Part shown: one piece after another, positions 41,650 through 50,510 of the stretch
How positions within the stretch are numbered: position 1 is the stretch's first letter
Layout: each line of letters begins with the position of its first letter
Assembly: GCF_040214835.1 (NCBI RefSeq)
Contig: NZ_CP157874.1
Coordinates: 187,001-251,000, forward strand
Direction of reading: 5' to 3'
Length of the DNA stretch: 64,000 nucleotides
Origin: Pseudomonas asiatica
Lineage (GTDB): Bacteria > Pseudomonadota > Gammaproteobacteria > Pseudomonadales > Pseudomonadaceae
Notes under the pieces: generated by a model
The model's input: the letters and a program-made list of their open reading frames with translations, nothing else
The model's database searches: none
Told to the model about the DNA's origin: nothing
Translations under genes and position numbers: made by a program

Positions 41650-43986
41650 ATGTCCGGAGTTTCCCGTTGGCCTGCGCGCGCGTCGCGTTTCACCTTGCAA
41701 CCCTTGGCTGCCGGCGTGCTGCTGGCGGCGTCCTCTGCCAGCTTCGCCGAAGAACCGGTCACTGCCACCCCGGCGGTGGAGCAGGAAGCCAAGCTCGGCA
41801 CTGTCACGGTCAATGCCCGCCGCCGCGAAGAAACCGCGCAAAGCGTGCCCACGCCGATCAGCGTGCTCGACAGCGAAACCCTGGAAAGCCAACGCATCTA
41901 CCGCGTGCAAGACCTGCAGCAACTGGTACCCAGCACCAACGTCGCCTACGTTCATGCCCGCCAGTCGAGCATTTCGATCCGTGGCCTGGGCAACAACCCC
42001 GCCAGTGATGGCCTGGAAGGCAGCGTCGGCATCTACCTGGACAACGTCTACCTCGGCCGCCCCGGCATGGCGGTGTTCGACCTGCTGGATGTGGAGCAAC
42101 TGGAGGTGCTGCGCGGCCCGCAAGGTACGCTGTTCGGCAAGAACACCACCGCCGGCGTGCTCAACATCACCACGCGCAAGCCCACCTTCCACCGCGAGGG
42201 CAGCATCCAGCAGTCGTTTGGTGAAGACGGCTACCTGCAAACCCAAGGCAGCTTCTCGGGGCCGATCAGCGACACACTGGCCGGGCGCATCAGCGCCTAT
42301 CGCACCGAAGACGACGGCTATGTGAAGAACATCCACAACGGCGACGACCTCAACGGCGGCAAGCGCCAAGGTTTTCGTACCCAGCTGCTGTTCAAACCGA
42401 GCGAAACCTTCAACCTGCGCTGGATCGGCGAATACAACGAAGAAGACTCCGACAACGGCATCCTCAGCCTGTACAGCACCGGCCCTACCATCAATGGCGT
42501 CAACCGCTACGAAAGCCTGGCCGCCCAGGCCGGCGCGACGTTGGTGTCGGGCAAGCACCGCAAGGTGAACTTCGACGCCGACCAGCAGGTGACGGTGTTC
42601 CAGGGCGGTACCTCGGTGGAGGCCAACTGGACCCTGCCCAACGACTTCACCCTGACCTCGATCACCGCCTACCGCTGGTGGGACTTCACCCCGCGCAACG
42701 ACGACGGCCTCAACGTGCCGGTGTTCTACAGCGCCGGGGTGTCGGTGCGCGACAAGCAGTACTCGCAGGAAATCCGCCTGGCTTCGCCCACCGGTGGTGC
42801 CTTCGACTACGTGCTGGGCGCGTACTACTTCAAGCAGGACCTGGACAACAAATCCTTCACTTTCTACGGGCCGCAGGCGGACATCTGGAACCTCACCCCG
42901 GCCGGCGCCCTGGCCAACGTCGACACCATTGGCAACGGGCACATCGACACGGACAGCTACGCGCTGTTCGCCCAGGGCACCTGGCACATCACCGACCGCC
43001 TGGACTTCACCGCCGGCGTTCGAGGCACCTATGAAGAAAAGAGCGCCTGGGTGACCCGCGATGCACCAACCGGCGGTGCGGCAGTAACCGGGGCCGCCGC
43101 AGCAGCACGCCAGGGCCGGGTAGGCGCCTACGATTCAGGCGACCTCAACCAGTACAGCTTCAGCCCCTCTGGCCTGCTGGGCCTGAGCTACCGCTTCAAC
43201 GAGCAATTGCTGGGCTACGCCACCCTGACCCACGGCGAGAAGTCTGGCGGTATCAACCTTACCGTTGGCGCTGCGCCACGGCTGGGCACCGATTCGCTGC
43301 TGGTCGGCACCGAGCGGGTCAACAACGCCGAACTCGGCTTGAAAAGCTCGCTGTTCGACGACCGCCTGCAACTCAATACCAACCTGTTCTGGGCCGAAGT
43401 GCATGGCTACCAGGCCAACGTCTACGACCAGATCAACCGCGTGCAGTACTTGGCCAACGCCGGCCGCGTGCGCTCGCGTGGCCTGGAGTTCGAAGCCACG
43501 GCACTGCCGCTGCGCGGCCTCACGGTCAACTTCAACGGCTCGTGGAACGACGTGCGCTACACCGAGTACAAGGACGCCCCATGCCCGCCGGAAGTGAGCC
43601 TGGCCAATGCCACTGCCACCTGCGATTTGTCCGGCCACCAGGTGGTCGGCGCCTCCAAGTACATCGCCAACCTCAACACCCAGTACAAGTGGCAGGCCAG
43701 CGAGCACATCGAACCCTACGTCACCGCCAGCTACGCCTTCCGCTCCAAGGCGGTGGGCACCATCGACGATTCCGATTTCGGCCAGATCCCCAGCTACGCG
43801 CTGGTCAACCTTTCCGCCGGTGTGCGCCTGGACCAGGGCGACGGCGTGGTCGACCTGTCGCTGTGGGTGAAGAACGCCGGTGACAAGACCTACTTCACCA
43901 GCCTGTGGAACTCCGCCAACGGTGGCTATGCCGGCGTGCTCGGTACCCCGCGCACTTTCGGCGCCACCGCCCGTTACGACTTCTGA
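41650..43986 (+). CDS. sftP: TonB-dependent outer-membrane receptor, SftP-like
   Basis: A 778-residue protein with a signal peptide (residues 1-32, LAAGVLLAASSASFAEE). The plug domain includes TVTVNARRREETAQSVPTPI, near the TonB box, and LEVLRGPQGTLFGKNTTAG. A 22-strand barrel follows, ending in GATARYDF with a terminal Phe. Similarity is to the IroN/FecA-like receptors that import non-siderophore compounds. Together with the sulfotransferase 17 bp downstream and the LysR gene, it probably imports aryl sulfate esters. The symbol is by context. Confidence 0.82.
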   Translation: MSGVSRWPARASRFTLQPLAAGVLLAASSASFAEEPVTATPAVEQEAKLGTVTVNARRREETAQSVPTPISVLDSETLESQRIYRVQDLQQLVPSTNVAYVHARQSSISIRGLGNNPASDGLEGSVGIYLDNVYLGRPGMAVFDLLDVEQLEVLRGPQGTLFGKNTTAGVLNITTRKPTFHREGSIQQSFGEDGYLQTQGSFSGPISDTLAGRISAYRTEDDGYVKNIHNGDDLNGGKRQGFRTQLLFKPSETFNLRWIGEYNEEDSDNGILSLYSTGPTINGVNRYESLAAQAGATLVSGKHRKVNFDADQQVTVFQGGTSVEANWTLPNDFTLTSITAYRWWDFTPRNDDGLNVPVFYSAGVSVRDKQYSQEIRLASPTGGAFDYVLGAYYFKQDLDNKSFTFYGPQADIWNLTPAGALANVDTIGNGHIDTDSYALFAQGTWHITDRLDFTAGVRGTYEEKSAWVTRDAPTGGAAVTGAAAAARQGRVGAYDSGDLNQYSFSPSGLLGLSYRFNEQLLGYATLTHGEKSGGINLTVGAAPRLGTDSLLVGTERVNNAELGLKSSLFDDRLQLNTNLFWAEVHGYQANVYDQINRVQYLANAGRVRSRGLEFEATALPLRGLTVNFNGSWNDVRYTEYKDAPCPPEVSLANATATCDLSGHQVVGASKYIANLNTQYKWQASEHIEPYVTASYAFRSKAVGTIDDSDFGQIPSYALVNLSAGVRLDQGDGVVDLSLWVKNAGDKTYFTSLWNSANGGYAGVLGTPRTFGATARYDF

Positions 43987-44003
43987 GCACAAGGAGCTAT
44001 GCC

Positions 44004-45680
44004 ATGAATGCCAAGACCGAAACCCCTGCATTGCCTGAAGGCGCCTGCCTGACCGCCAAGGTTCCCGAGCGTGACGAGGCGCTGCTCGGCGACGTGGTGG
44101 TCAACCCGTATCGCCTGGCGCCGCTGACCGCGATCATTCGCGACGGTGGGCGCAGCCTGAGTGCCGCGCACGTGCGCGTGCTGGGGCGGGGCGAGCGCGG
44201 TGTGGACATCGCCTACGAGGTGTCCGACCGTTCGTTGTGGACCTATGGCGGCATCCCGGTATTCGGCCTGTACCCGGATCACGTCAACCAGGTGGAAGTG
44301 ACCTACAAGCTCGACGGCGAGCGCATCCGCGAGCAGTATCAGATCTACGCCCCGGCCGTGCGCCTGCCTGTGGTGGCCAGGCAGACCGCTGCCTTGCCTG
44401 AAGTGCAGCCGGTCAAAGTAGCGCCAGGTTTTGAAAAGCGCCTGTACCTGTTCAACCATCTGCAGGGGGACATCCCGGGCGGGCGCGCCTTCAAGTGGAA
44501 TGCCCTCGGCGGTGCGGCGGAATGGGACCAGGTGGGCAACAACTGGATCGCCGACAGCAATGGCGACGTGCGCTGGTACCTGGACATCGAGCAGATCCAC
44601 GACTCCAACCGCCGCGATGGCCTGGGCGGCACCATGGGCTTCCAGCAGACCCGCGACGGCAAGCTGATCTGGGGCCAGGGCCAGACCTACTCCAAGTACG
44701 ACCTGCTGGGCCGGCGTATCTGGCAGCGCAGCCTGCCCGACAAGTTTGCCGACTTCTCCCATGAAATCCGCGAGACCGCCAATGGCACCTACCTGCTGCG
44801 GGTGGGCACCAGCGACTATCGCCGGCCCGATGGCAAGCGCGTGCGCTCGATCCGCGACCACATCATCGAGGTCGACGAGGCCGGTGATGTGCTGGACTTC
44901 TGGGACCTCAACCAGATCCTCGACCCGTACCGTGGCGACCTGCTTGAAACCCTGGGCAAGGCAGCCATCCAGTTGCCGGCCGGGGTGCAGAAACAGGACG
45001 AGCGGCTGGCCAACGAACTGGCCGAGGGTGACCTGCCCTTTGGTGACACCCCGGGGGTGGGCACCGGGCGTAACTGGGCGCACGTCAATGCCATCGACTA
45101 CGACGCCGATGACGACAGCATCATCGTTTCAGCACGGCACCAGGGCGTGGTGAAGATCGGCCGCGACAAGCAGGTGAAGTGGATTCTCGCCTCGCCCCAA
45201 GGCTGGCCTGAGCGTCTGCGCGAGAAAGTGCTGAAGCCGGTGGCGAGCGAAGGCTTCGACTGGTCCTGGACCCAGCACACCGCCTGGCTGACCGGAAAAG
45301 GCACACTGACCGTGTTCGACAACGGCTGGGGCCGCGACTTTGCGCCGACCAGGCTGACCGGCAACTACAGCCGGGCGGTGGAGTACCGCATCGACGAGGC
45401 CAAGGGCACGGTCGAACAGGTGTGGGAATATGGCAAGGAGCGCGGTGACGAGTGGTACAGCCCGGTGACCTCGGTGGTGGCCTACCGGCCGGAGACCGAC
45501 ACCCAGTTCATCTACTCGGCGTCGGTGAACTTCCTGACCCCGGAGAAACTGACCACCACCGTGCTCAACGAGGTACGGCGCGGGACCCAGGAGGTGCTGG
45601 TGGAGCTGAAGGTGCACAGCCGGCAGCCGGGCAGCGTGGGTTACCGGGCCCTGGTGATCGACCTAGCCAAGGCCTTCTGA
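44004..45680 (+). CDS. astA: Arylsulfate sulfotransferase (AssT/AstA family), no signal peptide
   Basis: A 558-residue beta-propeller enzyme. Catalytic residues known from E. coli AssT have clear counterparts: the His in DFSHEIRETANGTYL, the His in NWAHVNAIDYD, the Arg in IIVSARHQG, and the sulfo-accepting His in SWTQHTAWLTG. It moves sulfate from an aryl sulfate ester to a phenol acceptor. Most AssT proteins are periplasmic, but this N terminus (MNAKTETPALPEGACL) has no hydrophobic leader, which implies a cytoplasmic enzyme fed by import. The start has AAGGAG nearby. Confidence 0.9.
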   Translation: MNAKTETPALPEGACLTAKVPERDEALLGDVVVNPYRLAPLTAIIRDGGRSLSAAHVRVLGRGERGVDIAYEVSDRSLWTYGGIPVFGLYPDHVNQVEVTYKLDGERIREQYQIYAPAVRLPVVARQTAALPEVQPVKVAPGFEKRLYLFNHLQGDIPGGRAFKWNALGGAAEWDQVGNNWIADSNGDVRWYLDIEQIHDSNRRDGLGGTMGFQQTRDGKLIWGQGQTYSKYDLLGRRIWQRSLPDKFADFSHEIRETANGTYLLRVGTSDYRRPDGKRVRSIRDHIIEVDEAGDVLDFWDLNQILDPYRGDLLETLGKAAIQLPAGVQKQDERLANELAEGDLPFGDTPGVGTGRNWAHVNAIDYDADDDSIIVSARHQGVVKIGRDKQVKWILASPQGWPERLREKVLKPVASEGFDWSWTQHTAWLTGKGTLTVFDNGWGRDFAPTRLTGNYSRAVEYRIDEAKGTVEQVWEYGKERGDEWYSPVTSVVAYRPETDTQFIYSASVNFLTPEKLTTTVLNEVRRGTQEVLVELKVHSRQPGSVGYRALVIDLAKAF

Positions 45681-45749
45681 CCCATCCCTTCCGGGAGGGC
45701 CGTCGGTCCTCCCATCACATTTCCTTCAGCTCGTTCGTCTAACCTGTAC

Positions 45750-45844
45750 TGGCCTCTTCGCGGGCACGCCCGCTCCCACAGGTACTGCACCGAGTTCGAA
45801 ACCGGTGGAGTACCTGTGGGAGCGGGCGTGCCCGCGAAGAGGCC
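45750..45844. repeat. REP pair, GCGGGCACGCCCGC family
   Basis: Left copy GGCCTCTTCGCGGGCACGCC followed by CGCTCCCACAGG; right copy CTGTGGGAGCGGGCGTGCCC followed by GCGAAGAGGCC. Spacer about 35 bases. Confidence 0.88.
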
Positions 45845-45948
45845 CGTTGCCATTATGCAAATGATGAAATTTCCGCCAGGGTGTTCAACCATTCGTTCTT
45901 TTTTTCGAACAGCCTATTGTCCAACACCCCAGCAGCCGCTTAGCATTC

Positions 45949-45964
45949 GTTTGAGATTTCAAAC
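45949..45964. promoter_or_regulatory. 16-bp inverted repeat upstream of gabD
   Basis: GTTTGAGATTTCAAAC has perfect six-base arms around GATT. It lies about 55 bases before the gabD start, where an activator or repressor of GABA catabolism could bind. No regulator gene is adjacent. Confidence 0.4.
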
Positions 45965-46018
45965 GCTCGATGCCCTGCCTTGGGCGCTTTTCAACAATCA
46001 ACAATTCGGGAAGCCGAC

Positions 46019-47461
46019 ATGCAGCTCAAAGACGCTCAGTTGTTCCGCCAGCAAGCCTACATCAATGGTGAGTGGCTGGATGCGGACAACGGCCAGACCA
46101 TCAAGGTCACCAACCCGGCCACTGGTGAAGTCATCGGTACCGTGCCGAAGATGGGCACCGCGGAAACCCGCCGCGCCATCGAAGCCGCCGACAAGGCCCT
46201 GCCGGCCTGGCGTGCCCTGACCGCCAAGGAGCGTTCGGCCAAGCTGCGTCGCTGGTTCGAACTGATGATCGAGAACCAGGACGACCTGGCTCGCCTGATG
46301 ACCACCGAACAAGGCAAGCCGCTGGCCGAAGCCAAGGGCGAAATCGCCTACGCTGCCTCGTTCATCGAGTGGTTCGCCGAAGAAGCCAAGCGCGTCTACG
46401 GTGACACCATCCCGGGCCACCAGCCAGACAAGCGCCTGATCGTCATCAAGCAGCCAATCGGCGTTACCGCGGCTATCACCCCGTGGAACTTCCCGGCCGC
46501 CATGATCACCCGCAAAGCCGGCCCGGCCCTGGCCGCTGGCTGCACCATGGTGCTCAAGCCTGCCTCGCAGACCCCGTACTCCGCCCTGGCCCTGGTCGAG
46601 CTGGCCCACCGTGCCGGCATCCCGGCTGGCGTGCTGAGCGTGGTTACCGGCAGCGCTGGCGAAGTTGGCGGTGAACTGACCGGCAACTCCCTGGTCCGCA
46701 AGCTGTCCTTCACCGGCTCGACCGAAATCGGTCGCCAGCTGATGGAAGAATGCGCCAAAGACATCAAGAAGGTTTCCCTGGAGCTGGGTGGCAACGCCCC
46801 GTTCATCGTGTTCGACGACGCCGACCTGGACAAGGCGGTCGAGGGCGCGATCATCTCCAAGTACCGCAACAACGGCCAGACCTGCGTCTGCGCCAACCGT
46901 ATCTACGTGCAGGACGGCGTCTACGACGCGTTCGCCCAGAAGCTGGCCGCCGCGGTTGCCAAGCTGAAGATCGGTAACGGCCTGGAAGAAGGCACCACCA
47001 CTGGCCCGCTGATCGACGGCAAGGCTGTCGCCAAGGTCCAGGAACATATCGAAGACGCCGTTGGCAAAGGCGCCAAGGTACTGTCCGGTGGCAAGATCAT
47101 CGAAGGCAACTTCTTCGAGCCGACCATTCTGGTCGACGTACCGAAGACCGCTGCCGTCGCCAAGGAAGAGACCTTCGGCCCGCTGGCGCCGCTGTTCCGC
47201 TTCAAGGACGAGGCCGAAGTCATCGCCATGTCCAACGACACCGAGTTCGGCCTGGCCTCGTACTTCTACGCCCGCGACATGAGCCGTGTGTTCCGTGTTG
47301 CCGAAGCCCTGGAATACGGCATGGTAGGTATCAACACCGGCCTGATCTCCAACGAAGTGGCACCGTTCGGTGGCATCAAGGCTTCGGGCCTGGGCCGCGA
47401 AGGTTCCAAGTACGGTATCGAGGACTACCTCGAAATCAAATACCTGTGCATCAGCGTCTGA
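46019..47461 (+). CDS. gabD: Succinate-semialdehyde dehydrogenase (NADP+)
   Basis: A 480-residue aldehyde dehydrogenase. It has TPWNFPAAMITRKAGPALAAG, the catalytic Glu in LELGGNAPFIVFDDAD, and the catalytic Cys in NNGQTCVCANR. Residues around FTGSTEIGRQL bind the cofactor. It oxidises succinate semialdehyde to succinate, the second step of GABA use. gabT follows in the same direction 183 bp later, the usual Pseudomonas order. Confidence 0.95.
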   Translation: MQLKDAQLFRQQAYINGEWLDADNGQTIKVTNPATGEVIGTVPKMGTAETRRAIEAADKALPAWRALTAKERSAKLRRWFELMIENQDDLARLMTTEQGKPLAEAKGEIAYAASFIEWFAEEAKRVYGDTIPGHQPDKRLIVIKQPIGVTAAITPWNFPAAMITRKAGPALAAGCTMVLKPASQTPYSALALVELAHRAGIPAGVLSVVTGSAGEVGGELTGNSLVRKLSFTGSTEIGRQLMEECAKDIKKVSLELGGNAPFIVFDDADLDKAVEGAIISKYRNNGQTCVCANRIYVQDGVYDAFAQKLAAAVAKLKIGNGLEEGTTTGPLIDGKAVAKVQEHIEDAVGKGAKVLSGGKIIEGNFFEPTILVDVPKTAAVAKEETFGPLAPLFRFKDEAEVIAMSNDTEFGLASYFYARDMSRVFRVAEALEYGMVGINTGLISNEVAPFGGIKASGLGREGSKYGIEDYLEIKYLCISV

Positions 47462-47485
47462 TAGCACGGTAACGGCTTTACCTCT

Positions 47486-47525
47486 GCCAGCGGGGCGCGA
47501 GAGCGACGTCTCGCTGGCCTTTTTT
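47486..47525 (+). terminator. Probable Rho-independent terminator after gabD
   Basis: GCCAG...CGAGA-GCGACG-TCTCG-CTGGC forms an imperfect stem followed by CTTTTTT. It lies between gabD and gabT, so it would reduce read-through and unequalise the two genes unless gabT has its own promoter. Confidence 0.55.
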
Positions 47526-47644
47526 ACATCGCAGTACCTGGTGGCCAGGGCGTTCACGGCAGTCGATCAACGAATACTGTTCGCGAGCACTCCCAGCCAC
47601 CCCCGAATAAAAGCGCCACTCCAGACCGGCGCAATGAGGGCATT

Positions 47645-48922
47645 ATGAGCAAGACCAACGAATCCTTGATGCAACGTCGTGTCGCCGCCGTCCCACGTGG
47701 CGTTGGCCAGATCCACCCGATCTTCGTCGATACCGCGAAGAACTCGACCGTGATCGACGTTGAAGGCCGCGAACTGATCGACTTCGCCGGCGGCATCGCA
47801 GTACTGAACACCGGCCACCTGCACCCGAAAGTGGTTGCGGCCGTGCAAGAGCAGCTGACCAAGGTCAGCCACACCTGCTTCCAGGTGCTGGCCTACGAAC
47901 CTTATGTAGAGCTGTGCGAAAAGATCAACAAGCTGGTCCCAGGCGACTTCGACAAGAAGACCCTGCTGGTCACCACCGGCTCCGAAGCCGTTGAAAACGC
48001 CGTCAAGATCGCCCGTGCCGCCACTGGCCGCGCTGGCGTCATCGCCTTCACCGGCGGCTACCACGGCCGTACCATGATGACCCTGGGCCTGACCGGCAAG
48101 GTCGTGCCGTACTCCGCTGGTATGGGCCTGATGCCAGGTGGCATCTTCCGCGCCCTGTTCCCGAGCGAACTGCACGGCATCAGCGTTGACGACGCCATCG
48201 CCTCGGTCGAGCGCATCTTCAAGAACGACGCCGAGCCGCGCGACATCGCCGCGATCATCCTCGAGCCGGTACAAGGCGAAGGCGGCTTCCTGCCAGCGCC
48301 GAAAGAGCTGATGAAGCGCCTGCGCGCCCTGTGCGACCAGCACGGCATCCTGCTGATCGCCGACGAAGTACAGACCGGCGCTGGCCGTACCGGCACCTTC
48401 TTCGCCATGGAACAGATGGGCGTTGCGCCTGACCTGACCACCTTCGCCAAATCCATCGCTGGCGGCTTCCCGCTGGCCGGTGTGTGCGGCAAGGCCGAGT
48501 ACATGGACGCCATCGCTCCTGGCGGCCTGGGCGGCACCTACGCCGGTTCGCCGATCGCTTGCGCCGCGGCCCTGGCCGTGATCGAAGTGTTCGAAGAAGA
48601 GAAACTGCTGGACCGCAGCAAAGCTGTGGGTGAGCGCCTGACCGCTGGCCTGCGCGAAATCCAGAAGAAGTACCCGATCATCGGCGACGTCCGCGGTCTG
48701 GGCTCGATGATCGCTGTCGAAGTCTTCGAGAAAGGCACTCACACCCCGAACGCTGCTGCCGTTGGCCAGGTTGTCGCCAAGGCGCGCGAGAAGGGCCTGA
48801 TCCTGCTGTCCTGCGGCACCTACGGCAACGTCCTGCGTATCCTGGTTCCGCTGACCGCCGAAGACGCTCTGCTGGACAAAGGCCTGGCTATCATCGAAGA
48901 GTGCTTCGCTGAAATCGCCTGA
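47645..48922 (+). CDS. gabT: 4-aminobutyrate aminotransferase
   Basis: A 425-residue class III aminotransferase. It has TTGSEAVENAVKIARAATGR (cofactor phosphate site), GGYHGRTMMTLGLTGK, LIADEVQTGAGRTG with the PLP Asp/Glu pair, and the Schiff-base Lys in TTFAKSIAGGFPL. It transfers the amino group of GABA to 2-oxoglutarate, giving succinate semialdehyde for GabD. GAGGG lies five bases before the start. Confidence 0.95.
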   Translation: MSKTNESLMQRRVAAVPRGVGQIHPIFVDTAKNSTVIDVEGRELIDFAGGIAVLNTGHLHPKVVAAVQEQLTKVSHTCFQVLAYEPYVELCEKINKLVPGDFDKKTLLVTTGSEAVENAVKIARAATGRAGVIAFTGGYHGRTMMTLGLTGKVVPYSAGMGLMPGGIFRALFPSELHGISVDDAIASVERIFKNDAEPRDIAAIILEPVQGEGGFLPAPKELMKRLRALCDQHGILLIADEVQTGAGRTGTFFAMEQMGVAPDLTTFAKSIAGGFPLAGVCGKAEYMDAIAPGGLGGTYAGSPIACAAALAVIEVFEEEKLLDRSKAVGERLTAGLREIQKKYPIIGDVRGLGSMIAVEVFEKGTHTPNAAAVGQVVAKAREKGLILLSCGTYGNVLRILVPLTAEDALLDKGLAIIEECFAEIA

Positions 48923-48937
48923 TGTGACGTGCTTCAG

Positions 48938-48967
48938 AAAAAACCCGCTTCGGCGGGTTTTTTTTTG
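48938..48967 (+). terminator. Rho-independent terminator after gabT
   Basis: AACCCGCTTCGGCGGGTT is a tight tetraloop hairpin (CCCGC-TTCG-GCGGG) with an A-run before and a run of about nine T after, so it may work in both directions. Confidence 0.92.
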
Positions 48968-49059
48968 TGCCCAGGAAAGCCGTGGGGCGCTATCGTTGTC
49001 GGAGGATTTGCTCAGGAAGCTGCGACGGACTGTGTGTCAGGGCTATTCAGGAGTTGGCG

Positions 49060-50319
49060 ATGAACGCTGCAGACCCCACCCCACCAAGCGTACTGATTGT
49101 CGAGGGCGACCCCTGGGTACGCGACATGCTCAGCGAAATGCTGTTGAGCGTGCGCTGTGATGCCCGGCTGCAGGTCTGCGCCGACGGCTCGCAGGCCTTG
49201 AGTGCGCTGTCCAGCAAACCCGACCTGATCATCGCCGCGCGCGAACTGGCCGGTGTCGATGGCCTCGACTTGTTGCGCAAGGTGCGCGCCAAAGGTTCGG
49301 GGTTGCCGTTCATTCTCATGAGCAACCGCAGCGACAGTGCCAGTGTGCGCGAAGCACTGCCCTTGCACCCCACGGCCTACCTGAGCAAGCCGCTGAACCT
49401 GGACACCCTGCGCAAGCGCCTGGAAGAGCTGCTGCTGGCGGTTGGCGAAGAGATCGCCTGCCCGGTGCCAGCCTTGCAGGCTGGTGCCAGCCTGCCGGCC
49501 TACCTCGAACAGCGTCGCGCTACCGCCGATGGTGGGCCGCTGTTGGCCGATGTGCAGGTGGCGATCAAGCGCGCGCTCAACCCCCAGGGCCTGAACCTGA
49601 GAGTGCTCGAAGAGGAAGTGCAGGGCGACCCGCAGATCACCGCCGTGCTGATCGCTGCGGCCAACAGCGCAGCGCTGCACCGCGAAGCACCGGTGCAGAC
49701 GTTGCTGCAGGCCTTGAACAAGCTTGGCAGCACCCAGAGCATGAACCTGATCCTGGGCATGACCCTCAAGCGCAGTGCGCGCCTCAGTGACCCGCTGCTG
49801 GCGGAGCATGCGGCCCGTTACTGGGAGTTATCGCTGCACGCTGCCGAATATGGCCGCACCTTGGCACGCATGCTCGAGCTGGACGAAGGGCGTTGTTATT
49901 GCGCGGGGTTGCTGCATTGCCTGGGTGACCTGGCGGTGCTGCGTTGCCTGCAGGAATGGCGGCTGGCCGGGGGCGAGCTGGATGAGGACCAGGTGCAGCT
50001 GTCGCTCAATGAGTTCGGGGCGGCGTTCGGCTCGGCGCTGCGTACGCGCTGGCGGTTGCCGCTGGGGTTGCGCGAGTTGATTGCGGCGATCTACCAGCTG
50101 GGCGGCGGGGTGTATTCGCGGGAGATCCTGGCCATGAACCTGGCCGGGCAGTTGTCGCGGCTGCCGGCCGAGCAGGGGCTGGAGAAGGTGGCCAGCAGCA
50201 AGACCGCGCGGCTGCTCAAGCTTGGCCTGCCGGAACTGAGGCGGTTGCGTAAGGTGGAGAACCCGGAGGTGAAACCCCAGGAAGAGCCGCCGGTAGCTGA
50301 GGCCGAGGTTTCCAGCTGA
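49060..50319 (+). CDS. HDOD-domain protein with degenerate response-regulator receiver
   Basis: A 419-residue protein. Residues 10-125 fold as a receiver domain (SVLIVEGDPWVRDM, YLSKPLNL), but the phospho-acceptor position is not Asp: the strand reads PDLIIAARELAGVDG where PDLIIxDxxLPxxDG is expected. Residues 180-380 are an HDOD domain with helices such as LLQALNKLGSTQSMNLILG and YCAGLLHCLGDLAVL. HDOD proteins are metal-free relatives of HD phosphohydrolases used in signalling. AGGAG lies six bases before the start. The receiver probably responds by protein contact, not phosphorylation. Confidence 0.87.
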   Translation: MNAADPTPPSVLIVEGDPWVRDMLSEMLLSVRCDARLQVCADGSQALSALSSKPDLIIAARELAGVDGLDLLRKVRAKGSGLPFILMSNRSDSASVREALPLHPTAYLSKPLNLDTLRKRLEELLLAVGEEIACPVPALQAGASLPAYLEQRRATADGGPLLADVQVAIKRALNPQGLNLRVLEEEVQGDPQITAVLIAAANSAALHREAPVQTLLQALNKLGSTQSMNLILGMTLKRSARLSDPLLAEHAARYWELSLHAAEYGRTLARMLELDEGRCYCAGLLHCLGDLAVLRCLQEWRLAGGELDEDQVQLSLNEFGAAFGSALRTRWRLPLGLRELIAAIYQLGGGVYSREILAMNLAGQLSRLPAEQGLEKVASSKTARLLKLGLPELRRLRKVENPEVKPQEEPPVAEAEVSS

Positions 50320-50356
50320 GATTTTGGGGCTAGGTTCGTTGAACCCGGCGCAGATC

Positions 50357-50477
50357 CTGTGGGAGCGGCCTTGTGTCGCGAAAGGGCTGCGAAGCAGCCC
50401 CAGCAATTTGTGCATCTGCGCTGAGATCCAGGGGCTGCTTTGCAGCCCTTTCGCGACACAAGGCCGCTCCCACAGGG
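50357..50477. repeat. REP pair, CTTGTGTCGCG family
   Basis: CTGTGGGAGCGGCCTTGTGT and its mirrored copy ACACAAGGCCGCTCCCACAG flank two GGGCTGC/GCAGCCC stems. It lies between the convergent HDOD and diguanylate cyclase genes. Confidence 0.88.
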
Positions 50478-50510
50478 ATCGTACAGGCCAGCAAGTACAG
50501 TGTAAGGCAG

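Larger units (their letters stand above)
45681..46018. other. Intergenic region before gabD
   Basis: A 338-bp gap that holds a REP pair (45750-45844) and then about 170 bp of lower-GC DNA with the gabD promoter region. A 16-bp inverted repeat lies at 45949-45964, and a TTCG(N10)CGAA repeat at 45892-45909. Confidence 0.6.
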
